DNA of 11,067 nucleotides. Origin: an uncultured Prevotella sp. (GTDB lineage Bacteria > Bacteroidota > Bacteroidia > Bacteroidales > Bacteroidaceae). Numbering within the stretch: position 1 is the first letter of the stretch; each line of letters begins with the position of its first letter. The position numbers were made by a program, and so were the translations under genes. This document shows positions 1 through 5,341 of the stretch, piece after piece. Under the pieces are notes generated by a model. It did no database searches. It was not told where the DNA came from and saw nothing but the letters and a program-made list of their open reading frames with translations. Location: assembly GCA_900543155.1 (NCBI GenBank), contig UQQN01000081.1:1-11067 (forward strand), read 5' to 3'.

Positions 1-51
1 TTGTTATTGTTGGATATCAACTATTTACGATATCATTTTTTCCAAAAAACA

Positions 52-89
52 TGCAGAAAAACATTATAAATTTTGAACACCCTACCTAA
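52..89 (+). repeat. Extragenic repeat, left copy of an inverted pair
   Basis: This stretch begins TGCAGAAAAA, contains AATTTTGAACA and ends CCTACCTAA. An imperfect copy lies on the opposite strand at 10986-11022, reading TGCAGAAAAA, then GAATTTTGAACA, then CCTACCCAA. The TTTTGAACA core also occurs in the other repeats of this window (near 174-184 and, in reverse, near 2007 and 2070). It is therefore probably a dispersed extragenic element. Its function is unknown. Confidence 0.5.
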
Positions 90-160
90 CGGGGTAATTT
101 TTAAGTATTACAGACTATTTAGGTGTTGATATACCACCTATCGACAAAATATCCGAGTTT

Positions 161-224
161 TCGCTTCGCGTTTAATTTTGAACATTAATTGTCATTAATA
201 ACCATTAATGGGTTCATTAATACT
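161..224 (-). repeat. ATTAATG-rich extragenic repeat (minus-oriented copy)
   Basis: Read on the minus strand, this starts AGTATTAATG, carries several further ATTAATG motifs, and ends TTCAAAATTAAACGCGAAGC. The same order of motifs appears on the plus strand at 1828-1882, 1965-2029 and 2028-2093. The copies therefore lie in opposite orientations on the two sides of the ATPase gene. They may be dispersed extragenic repeats or the ends of a cassette. Confidence 0.6.
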
Positions 225-276
225 TTTCTGGTCCTTAGGATGGGTAGAGATGTATGAAAGTGGAGGTATGAGGGTG

Positions 277-330
277 AAAAAAAATAACCAGGTATGTGAG
301 AAGGGGATGTTCTCTTGCATACCTGGTTTT
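277..330 (-). terminator. Intrinsic terminator of the AAA ATPase gene
   Basis: An 11-bp perfect stem, AACCAGGTATG (286-296) with CATACCTGGTT (318-328), is extended inside by GAGAA (298-302) paired with TTCTC (310-314). On the minus strand the hairpin is followed by a run of eight T (277-284). It lies about 40 bases past the ATPase stop codon. A short T run at 327-330 could make it partly bidirectional. Confidence 0.85.
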
Positions 331-366
331 CTGTTTCACTATGAATGAGGGATGGAGAATGAGATT

Positions 367-1599
367 TTAATCAAAACCTGTTGCTAAGAATTTTCTTAAA
401 CTTAAATGGGTTACTCCTTCATAATCGGTAGAACGAATTAAAGGAGTTGCAGAAATGACGTACTTGGGATAGGAATCGGGTATGTTATGCAAGGCTCCAA
501 ATTCGCGCTCTCGGGTCTCGTCATTGGCTATTATGTAGGAAACTTGCACGTATATGCGACGTTGGTCGGATTCTTTTAACTTGGATGTGGTACGAGTGCA
601 TACAAAATCTATCTCCCCTGCTCGTAACTGACCTATTCGCACTGTATAACCTAAACGTAAAAGATGTTGATATACTATATTTTCAATTATTTTCTCAATA
701 TCTTTTTCACGTTCTCCACCTATAATGTAATTGCGCAAGCCTACATCACCAAAGTATGTCTTACCGGATGATTCTAAAAGTTTTTTTCCATGTATGTCAT
801 AACGTAATACATTGGCGGTAAGAAATGCTTCTGCAAAATAAGATGTGTAACTTAGTACGATGGTTGTGGATATTTCCTCTCCTTGCGACTTCATGTATTT
901 TACGATGCTTGATGCTGAATTTAACTTGCCTATCGTATCTGCCATGAAGGTTATGAGATTGTTGAGGAATGGGATATTGCGTATTTTATGACGCTCAATG
1001 ATGTCTTTTAACATGATTGTATTGAATACGCCTGATAGATATTCCCATACCATGTCGTCGTTCTCTAATCCTATGTTTCGTAAACCAGGAAGTCCACCAT
1101 AGGTCATGTATTTCCATAGTGTGTCGTCTGTATCTTCGAGGTTGTGAAATTGCATGAATTCAGTATAGCTCAAACTTTGTATGCGTATCTCTACATATCT
1201 ACCTGCTAATAGGGTTGATAATTCGCTTGATAGCATCTTTGAGTTTGAACCTGTGACGATGATGTCGGTGTTGTCTTCTGTGCGATAACTGCGTACAGTA
1301 TGTTCCCAACCTGCTATGTCTTGTACTTCATCTATTAGGATGTAGTTGTGTTTGCCTATTACGAAATGTTGGGCTATATAGTCTTCTAATTCGTCGTTGT
1401 TGGTTATGTACTTAAAGGCTATCTTTTCTTTGTCTATGTAGATTATGTTGGCGTCTGGCTCTTGCTGATGCCGTTGCACAAAATCTTTCATTACATAGCT
1501 TTTGCCTACACGACGCTGTCCTATTAGTACTATTATTTGTTCTTTACCTATCCATGTATCTATTTGAGATGCATAGTTCTGACGTGTGATTATTTGCAT
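367..1599 (-). CDS. AAA-family ATPase with DUF4143-type C-terminal domain
   Basis: This 410-residue P-loop ATPase belongs to the large AAA_14/DUF4143 group common in Bacteroidota. The Walker A motif GQRRVGKS is at residues 27-34, Walker B YILIDE at 86-91, and a sensor-like TGSNSKML at 116-123. The C-terminal part has the restriction-nuclease-like element GEIDFV (E329, D331), followed by YVQVSY at 350-355. In an active PD-(D/E)xK nuclease the latter would read E-x-K; here it is Q352-V-S354, so cleavage is unlikely. The start is the ATG at 1599, 32 bases from a TATCTTTG promoter box. The gene stands alone, has its own terminator, and is bordered by repeats in opposite orientations. The biological role of these ATPases is not established; DNA binding or a toxin-antitoxin-like or mobile role has been considered for relatives. 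Family call is firm; function is unknown. Confidence 0.88.
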   Translation of the reverse strand: MQIITRQNYASQIDTWIGKEQIIVLIGQRRVGKSYVMKDFVQRHQQEPDANIIYIDKEKIAFKYITNNDELEDYIAQHFVIGKHNYILIDEVQDIAGWEHTVRSYRTEDNTDIIVTGSNSKMLSSELSTLLAGRYVEIRIQSLSYTEFMQFHNLEDTDDTLWKYMTYGGLPGLRNIGLENDDMVWEYLSGVFNTIMLKDIIERHKIRNIPFLNNLITFMADTIGKLNSASSIVKYMKSQGEEISTTIVLSYTSYFAEAFLTANVLRYDIHGKKLLESSGKTYFGDVGLRNYIIGGEREKDIEKIIENIVYQHLLRLGYTVRIGQLRAGEIDFVCTRTTSKLKESDQRRIYVQVSYIIANDETREREFGALHNIPDSYPKYVISATPLIRSTDYEGVTHLSLRKFLATGFD

Positions 1600-1630
1600 G
1601 ATGTGAGGGTTTTAGGGTTTAAAGATGGGA

Positions 1631-1663
1631 CAAAGATACTGCATTTTTGTCGTTTATAAATGA
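1631..1663 (-). promoter_or_regulatory. Promoter of the AAA ATPase gene overlapping a palindrome
   Basis: On the minus strand, TATCTTTG (1638 to 1631) matches the Bacteroidota -7 consensus TAnnTTTG exactly. It sits 32 bases before the ATPase ATG. No clear TTTG -33 box is present. The place where it should be is occupied by the first palindrome copy (1650-1663) of the 39-bp repeat array, so a palindrome-binding protein could activate or block this promoter. The box is seen directly; regulation is inferred. Confidence 0.65.
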
Positions 1664-1785
1664 TAAAACCGAAATATTTTGAATTTCGTCATTTATAAAT
1701 GATGAAATTGAAATGTTTTGAATTTTGTCGTTTATAAATGATAAAACCGAAATGTTTTGAATTTTGTCATTTATAAATGATGAAA
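1645..1785. repeat. Tandem array, four 39-bp repeats with palindromic cores
   Basis: The core TTTATAAATG recurs at 1653, 1692, 1731 and 1770, exactly 39 bp apart. Copies 2 and 4 contain a perfect 14-bp palindrome, TCATTTATAAATGA (1689-1702, 1767-1780). Copies 1 and 3 differ at one base (TCGTTTATAAATGA) and also share the following AAAACC where 2 and 4 have GAAATT. The array is therefore an alternating A-B-A-B pattern with a 78-bp super-period. It lies just upstream of the ATPase gene and its first copy overlaps the promoter. This is typical of an operator array, though a replication or recombination site is also possible. Confidence 0.85.
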
Positions 1786-1808
1786 TTACATAAGGGCGTG
1801 TATTTTTT

Positions 1809-1882
1809 CTTTGCGAATGACAAGAGAAGTATTAATGGGTAAATTAATGGGCATTGATGTTCGAAACAAAACGCAAAGCGAA
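1809..1882 (+). repeat. ATTAATG-rich extragenic repeat, copy 1
   Basis: This begins CTTTGCGAATGACAAGAGAA, continues with two ATTAATGGG motifs and ATTGATG, and ends ACGCAAAGCGAA. It closely matches copy 2 at 1947-2029 but lacks the short segment GTAATTAATG. Both copies are also preceded by AGGGCGTG. Its own ends, CTTTGCG and CGCAAAG, are complementary, so the element could fold on itself. Confidence 0.7.
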
Positions 1883-1898
1883 TTATATGTTGCAGCTA

Positions 1899-1943
1899 CC
1901 TAGGGTGTTGCCCTAGGCTAGGTACTTGTTGCCCCTTCAGGGC
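1899..1943. repeat. Paired GC-rich hairpins between repeat copies
   Basis: A perfect hairpin, CCTAGGG (1899-1905), loop TGTTG, CCCTAGG (1911-1917), is followed by a second shorter one, GCCC (1931-1934), loop CTTCA, GGGC (1940-1943). It stands out in composition from the AT-rich surroundings. Motifs of this kind are, from memory, frequent between genes in Bacteroidales genomes. It probably is a palindromic extragenic unit; no T run makes it a standard terminator. Confidence 0.65.
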
Positions 1944-1946
1944 GTG

Positions 1947-2029
1947 CTTTGCTAATGACAAGAGAAGTATTAATGGGTAAATTAATGGGCATTGATGGTA
2001 ATTAATGTTCAAAATAAAACGCGAAGCGA
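1947..2029 (+). repeat. ATTAATG-rich extragenic repeat, copy 2
   Basis: This is the longest copy: CTTTGCTAATGACAAGAG at the start, then two ATTAATGGG motifs, ATTGATGG, TAATTAATG, and TTCAAAATAAAACGCGAAGC at the end. It is nearly identical to copy 1 for the first 46 bases and to copy 3 (2028-2093) over its second part. Confidence 0.75.
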
Positions 2030-2093
2030 GTATTAATGGATAAATTAATGGGAATTGATGAGAATTAATGTTCAAAATAAAACGCGAAGCGAG
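2028..2093 (+). repeat. ATTAATG-rich extragenic repeat, copy 3
   Basis: This is directly joined to copy 2 with no spacer. It reads AGTATTAATGGA, AATTAATGGG, ATTGATGAG, AATTAATG, and ends with TTCAAAATAAAACGCGAAGC. The shared end is identical to that of copy 2 over 20 bases, which suggests recent local duplication with a period near 64 bases. Confidence 0.75.
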
Positions 2094-2136
2094 AATATAT
2101 AAAGATTCTATTGATGTCTTTATCCTTGAGGATGAT

Positions 2137-2186
2137 AAAAAAGAACAGGCATGCGAAAGCTACGAGAACGCTTTTACATGCCTGTT
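2137..2186 (-). terminator. Terminator after the small unknown protein gene
   Basis: The outer stem AACAGGCATG (2144-2153) pairs with CATGCCTGTT (2177-2186), and the inner stem AAAGC (2156-2160) with GCTTT (2170-2174). On the minus strand the hairpin is followed by a T run (complement of 2137-2142). It starts only a few bases after the stop codon of the gene ending at 2193. Confidence 0.8.
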
Positions 2187-2192
2187 TTTACT

Positions 2193-2459
2193 TTATGATG
2201 TTTTATTCTTTTTTCGCTTAAAGGCGTTTTTGATGGCGGAAAAACGGTGGATGAGTTTGTACATCATCATGAACCCATCGTAAACGGCTACAGCTCGCTC
2301 GGCTTGATTGACCCAATGCTGCATTTTGGTGTTGGCTTCGGGAGGAGTGGTGAGCTGAGACCAGGTGGCGGAGATGCGTTGTTGACTCATCTTTATTTCC
2401 TTGCGAAGTCGCTGCTGCTTTTGGGATAATGATTCGAGGGTATAATAATTCTCTTTCAT
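2193..2459 (-). CDS. Small conserved-looking unknown protein downstream of holin-X
   Basis: I do not recognise a named family for this 88-residue protein. The first half (residues 5-35) is polar and likely helical, with many Gln, Lys and Arg. Residues 48-70 are moderately hydrophobic and Met-rich (GFMMMYKLI). The C-terminus is strongly basic (AFKRKKNKTS). The start ATG overlaps the stop of the holin-X gene as ATGA (2459-2456), so translation is probably coupled. A strong terminator follows at once. The ATGA overlap and the operon position make this a real gene rather than a chance reading frame. It probably acts with the membrane protein before it, but its function is unknown. Confidence 0.7.
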   Translation of the reverse strand: MKENYYTLESLSQKQQRLRKEIKMSQQRISATWSQLTTPPEANTKMQHWVNQAERAVAVYDGFMMMYKLIHRFSAIKNAFKRKKNKTS

Positions 2460-2851
2460 AGGGCTTGCTTGTTTTGAGGATTGGCAGTTTCGTTCATCTT
2501 GTCTTCAAGAAACAAGTGTACAAGGAAATTGGTGATGGGGGCTTCAATCCAGGTGTGACGCTTGACAAAGAAGAGGATGCCTAAGAGGAGGTAGAAGAGT
2601 ACGACTATGCCGTAGGCGATGGCAAGGCTACCTACTAATTTTGACAAGGCGGAGGCTACCATCATGGAGATGAAAAGGATGGCGAGACCGAAGAGCATGA
2701 ATAATATGGCACTGATGACGATGGCGGATAGAAGACGAGAAAATTTGCTGACAAAACTGATTTGCACACTCTCGGTCTTTAAATCGACATAGTGCTTTAA
2801 CTCGACAATGAGTTTGGCTATATTGTCTACGTTTTTATCGGATGAGAACAT
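2456..2851 (-). CDS. Phage-holin-like (holin-X superfamily) membrane protein
   Basis: This 131-residue protein resembles the Bacteroidota 'phage holin family' (actinobacterial Holin-X type). A polar, helical N-terminus (residues 1-37) leads into two hydrophobic segments, about 40-66 and 72-95, then a charged tail (from FVKRHTW to the end). Despite the family name, such proteins in this phylum are normally chromosomal envelope proteins and not lysis proteins; no phage genes are nearby. It lies downstream of a YtxH gene, separated by a terminator-like hairpin and a 17-bp inverted repeat, and overlaps the next gene by ATGA. An envelope-stress role is inferred from the YtxH neighbour. Confidence 0.75.
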   Translation of the reverse strand: MFSSDKNVDNIAKLIVELKHYVDLKTESVQISFVSKFSRLLSAIVISAILFMLFGLAILFISMMVASALSKLVGSLAIAYGIVVLFYLLLGILFFVKRHTWIEAPITNFLVHLFLEDKMNETANPQNKQAL

Positions 2852-2857
2852 GGGACT

Positions 2858-2921
2858 GATTTTATTTAAGTTTCGAATTTAATGGCTGTTCGATAAATCT
2901 GAAACTTGAGTAAATAAAATC
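2858..2921. repeat. Imperfect 17-bp inverted repeat before the holin-X gene
   Basis: The arm GATTTTATTTAAGTTTC (2858-2874) is the complement of GAAACTT (2901-2907) followed, after four extra bases (GAGT), by AAATAAAATC (2912-2921). The loop is 26 bases. It lies 7 bases before the start codon of the minus-strand gene at 2851 and its outer arm touches the YtxH terminator. It could be a 5' leader structure or an operator. Confidence 0.55.
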
Positions 2922-2974
2922 AAGGAGTAAAAGCTTGCGCAATTAAAGCATTGCGTGACGGCCTTTACTCCTTG
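2911..2974 (-). terminator. Terminator-like hairpin after YtxH
   Basis: CAAGGAGTAAA (2921-2931) pairs with TTTACTCCTTG (2964-2974), an 11-bp perfect outer stem. An inner stem CGCAAT (2938-2943) pairs with ATTGCG (2950-2955). In the minus direction a T-rich stretch (ATTTTATTTA) follows. It begins 17 bases past the YtxH stop, so YtxH is probably a short transcript with partial read-through to the holin-X gene. Confidence 0.75.
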
Positions 2975-2991
2975 GTTTATTGTTGTGAAAA

Positions 2992-3198
2992 TTAATCGTT
3001 GGCAGGCTGAAGTTCATCAGCGATGTCGTCTACCAAGCTTTCCATTTCCTTGCGGTTTAACTTGATGCCACGCTTACGGATAGCTTGAGCAATCTTTTCG
3101 CGAGTTTCTGTGCCCTTCTCAGGAGCAAAGAGGATTCCACATGCTGCACCTACGGCTGCTCCGCCGAGGAATGCTGCTAAAATACTAAGTCCTTTCAT
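2992..3198 (-). CDS. YtxH-domain small membrane protein
   Basis: This 68-residue protein has the YtxH pattern: one N-terminal membrane segment rich in small residues (LAAFLGGAAVGAACGILFAP, residues 7-26), then P-E-K-G (26-29) and an amphipathic charged tail. The glycine-zipper-like GGAAVGAACG suggests helix packing or oligomerisation in the inner membrane. YtxH proteins are linked to general stress responses, first described in Bacillus; the exact role is unclear. A Bacteroidota-type promoter lies just upstream and a strong hairpin just downstream. Confidence 0.85.
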   Translation of the reverse strand: MKGLSILAAFLGGAAVGAACGILFAPEKGTETREKIAQAIRKRGIKLNRKEMESLVDDIADELQPAND

Positions 3199-3236
3199 GA
3201 TATAAACTTTTTAAAATGAATAACTGTTTTCGAGTC

Positions 3237-3270
3237 CAAATATACGCATTTAATATTATACGCACACAAA
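3237..3270 (-). promoter_or_regulatory. Likely promoter of the YtxH gene
   Basis: On the minus strand TATATTTG (3244 to 3237) fits TAnnTTTG, and TTTG (3270 to 3267) fits the -33 box. The spacing is 22 bp, slightly more than the usual 19-21. The -7 box ends 38 bases before the YtxH ATG. Confidence 0.5.
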
Positions 3271-3334
3271 AAAACGACTTTTTTTTTAGAAAATCTGCAG
3301 ATTATGCCATTTTTGTATTGTTTAAGGATAAGTA

Positions 3335-3366
3335 TTTGGAATCTCTAAATAAAATTAGTATCTTTG
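3335..3366 (+). promoter_or_regulatory. Promoter of the SPOR lipoprotein gene
   Basis: TTTG (3335-3338) and TATCTTTG (3359-3366) are separated by exactly 20 bp, a full match to the Bacteroidota primary sigma consensus. The leader to the ATG at 3456 is roughly 80 bases and holds a small hairpin, ACTCT (3384-3388) with AGAGT (3394-3398). Confidence 0.8.
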
Positions 3367-3455
3367 TAGCGATGTTTGCATGGACTCTTTTATAGAGTTT
3401 GGCTACTATCCCTTAACAAGATTATAACGAAATAAAACATAACATCGAATTAAAC

Positions 3456-3986
3456 ATGAAGAAGAATCTCGTATTGGCTTTCGGATTGTGTGCCGTGGCA
3501 CTCTTTACTAGTTGTAAATCTCGCGAAAGCGCATATCGTCAGGCTTGGGAACAGGCTATGGCACAGGACAAGTCTCAGCAGAATGAGCAAGAGGTTACAA
3601 GTAATAGTGACCATGACAATACGGTTGCTCCCGTGACTACTCCTGTTACTACTGTAACTACGCCGACTACTACAACCGTTACTACTGATAACAGCGACGT
3701 GCGCGAGATTAACGCTAACTTGTCTGTGATTAGTGGTAGCCCGCTTAAGACTTATAGCGTGGTTGTAGGTAGCTTTATTACACAGGCTAATGCTGAGGGT
3801 TTGAGAAACAAGTTGCAGCAGGATGGTTATGATGCTCGCGTGATTAAGACTGATGAGCAGATTAAGGGTTATAACTGCTGGTTCCGTGTGATCGCTGCTT
3901 CGTATGACGATAAGGCTTCGGCTGTACAGACTCGTAGCTCTCTTAGCTCTAAACACCCGGGTGCTTGGTTGCTTTATCGTAAGTGA
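3456..3986 (+). CDS. SPOR-domain lipoprotein
   Basis: This 176-residue envelope protein starts with a lipoprotein signal, MKKNLVLAFGLCAVALFTSC, putting the lipidated cysteine at C20. The residues after it (KSRES) do not match the acidic surface-export signal of Bacteroidota, so it probably faces the periplasm. A Thr/Val/Pro-rich low-complexity linker (about residues 50-80, built from repeated ACT-type codons) leads to a C-terminal SPOR domain (about 98-176, YSVVVGSF to WLLYRK). SPOR domains bind peptidoglycan glycan strands stripped of stem peptides, usually at the division septum, so a role in cell division or wall remodelling is likely. It has its own promoter and a hairpin after it, so it is probably a single-gene transcript. 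Confidence 0.88.
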   Translation: MKKNLVLAFGLCAVALFTSCKSRESAYRQAWEQAMAQDKSQQNEQEVTSNSDHDNTVAPVTTPVTTVTTPTTTTVTTDNSDVREINANLSVISGSPLKTYSVVVGSFITQANAEGLRNKLQQDGYDARVIKTDEQIKGYNCWFRVIAASYDDKASAVQTRSSLSSKHPGAWLLYRK

Positions 3987-4041
3987 TTCTCTTTGACTTT
4001 ATAAGGGAATGCCCCTATATTATATTGCATAATTATTGCCC

Positions 4042-4084
4042 AACGGCAGGTTGCACATTAGCTGCCTGCCGTTAGGCATTTATA
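4042..4084 (+). terminator. Hairpin terminator after the SPOR lipoprotein gene
   Basis: AACGGCAGG (4042-4050) pairs perfectly with CCTGCCGTT (4065-4073), with a 14-base loop. The following bases (AGGCATTTATATT) are AT-rich but lack a strong T run. It lies 55 bases after the stop codon. Some read-through to rlmN is possible. Confidence 0.65.
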
Positions 4085-4130
4085 TTAACTAGCGGGATTA
4101 TGACGCCTGCACACAAAATATTTCAACGAA

Positions 4131-5207
4131 TTGGACTGTTTGAGACCCTTATTGGGAATGAGTTTGGACGAGCTTAAGACTGTAGCCACTGAGGTGGGTG
4201 CAAAACCTTTTGTGGGTAAACAAATTGCTGAATGGATTTATGGCAAGAAGGTGAAGAGCTTTGACCAAATGACGAATCTTTCGAAGAACGTGCGTGCTAA
4301 ATTGACTGAGCACTTTACCATTGGATGTTCTGCACCGGTGGATGAACAACGCTCGGTGGATGGCACGGTGAAGTATTTGTATGCTACCGCAAAAGGGGAC
4401 TTTATTGAAACTGTTTATATTCCGGACGGTGAACGTGCTACGTTGTGTGTGAGTTCGCAGGTGGGATGTAAAATGGGGTGTGCCTTTTGCATGACGGGTA
4501 GACAGGGGTATGTGGCGTCGTTGACGGCTACGGATATTTTGAACCAAATTTATTCTTTGCCTGAGTGTGACACGTTGACGAATATCGTGTTTATGGGGCA
4601 AGGAGAACCTTTTGATAATTTGGACGCTGTGTTGAAGACTACCCAAATTATGACTGCGAGTTGGGGTTGGGCATGGAGTCCGAAACGTATTACGGTGTCG
4701 AGTGTGGGGCTTGCCAAGGGATTGACTCGTTTTGTTGAAGAGAGTCAGTGTCATTTGGCGATTAGCTTGCACCACCCTATTCCTGAAGGTCGTGCTGATA
4801 TTATGCCCGCTGAACGTGCTTTTAGTATTACGGATTTGGTGAATGTGTTGAAACAATATGACTGTTTCCGTAAGAATGCTTTGCGCACAAGTAATGAGGT
4901 GTCGCACCAACGCAGACTTTCGTTTGAATATATTGTGTTTGACGGTATTAATGATTCTACACGACATGCGGATGCTTTGATTAAGTTGGTGCAGGGATTG
5001 GAGTGTAGAATTAACTTGATTCGTTTTCACGATATTCCGGATACGCCTTTGCATGGGGTGTCGGACGAACGCATGGTGGAGTTTAGAAATTACTTGACTT
5101 CGCATGGGTTATTCTCGACGATACGTGCCTCGCGTGGACAAGATATTTTTGCTGCCTGTGGTTTGCTGAGTACGGCAAAACAGGAGGCTATGAAACGTGG
5201 GGAGTAG
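4131..5207 (+). CDS. rlmN: Dual-specificity 23S rRNA (A2503)/tRNA (A37) methyltransferase RlmN
   Basis: This radical-SAM enzyme makes 2-methyladenosine at 23S rRNA A2503 and tRNA A37. The iron-sulfur cluster motif CxxxCxxC is C113-C117-C120, within CVSSQVGCKMGCAFCMTG. The methyl-carrying C-terminal cysteine is C343 (in DIFAACGLL), and C106 corresponds to the conserved Cys just before the cluster motif. GQGEPFDN (GEP motif) and the SxVG and SLH elements are also present. Length (about 350) is normal for the family. An in-frame stop at 4101 excludes any longer form. There is no ATG at the expected place: TTG at 4131 or TTG at 4140 (giving MRPLLGMSLDEL, closest to the usual N-terminus) are the best starts, with ATG at 4158 as a shorter option. 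pdxA follows after a terminator. Confidence 0.95.
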   Translation: MDCLRPLLGMSLDELKTVATEVGAKPFVGKQIAEWIYGKKVKSFDQMTNLSKNVRAKLTEHFTIGCSAPVDEQRSVDGTVKYLYATAKGDFIETVYIPDGERATLCVSSQVGCKMGCAFCMTGRQGYVASLTATDILNQIYSLPECDTLTNIVFMGQGEPFDNLDAVLKTTQIMTASWGWAWSPKRITVSSVGLAKGLTRFVEESQCHLAISLHHPIPEGRADIMPAERAFSITDLVNVLKQYDCFRKNALRTSNEVSHQRRLSFEYIVFDGINDSTRHADALIKLVQGLECRINLIRFHDIPDTPLHGVSDERMVEFRNYLTSHGLFSTIRASRGQDIFAACGLLSTAKQEAMKRGE

Positions 5208-5250
5208 TGCTGCCTGATTGAAGGGGATTCCTCTATTGGGTTTTATGACT

Positions 5251-5274
5251 TTGCCTTTATGGGGCAAGTTTTTT
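5251..5274 (+). terminator. Intrinsic terminator after rlmN
   Basis: TTGCC (5251-5255) pairs with GGCAA (5263-5267), followed by G and six T (5269-5274). The stem is short but the T run is good. It lies 43 bases past the rlmN stop and separates rlmN from pdxA. Confidence 0.6.
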
Positions 5275-5341
5275 GGATTAGAAAAATCATTCAATTTTCT
5301 TCTTTGTTTTAGGGGATTATTGAAACAACATACTTACATCT

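Larger units (their letters stand above)
1..285. other. Intergenic region, no gene seen
   Basis: No convincing coding sequence is visible here on either strand. The region is AT-rich and contains two extragenic repeats listed separately (52-89 and 161-224). It also has a short perfect hairpin, TAGGTG (120-125) with CACCTA (135-140). It looks like a 3' intergenic spacer beyond the ATPase terminator rather than a promoter region for a gene inside the window. Confidence 0.6.

Noticed and set aside
1645..1785. CRISPR array
   Set aside because: The 39-bp units are contiguous with no unique spacers, only four copies, and no cas genes are present.
2068..2283. Plus-strand open frame of 71 residues
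   Set aside because: It begins inside the extragenic repeat, runs through the terminator hairpin and then opposite the 88-residue gene. No family resemblance.
2456..2851. Prophage remnant suggested by the holin-like protein
   Set aside because: No endolysin, structural, integrase or other phage gene is nearby, and this holin-X type is usual in Bacteroidota chromosomes beside YtxH.
3450..3956. Minus-strand open frame of 168 residues opposite the SPOR gene
   Set aside because: It mirrors the SPOR lipoprotein gene in another frame, is rich in Ser, Thr and Asn from the Thr-rich linker codons, and shows no domain.
5272..5306. Possible promoter before pdxA (TTTG at 5272-5275, CTTCTTTG at 5299-5306)
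   Set aside because: Two mismatches in the -7 box and a 23-bp gap; too weak to call, although a promoter is expected here after the rlmN terminator.
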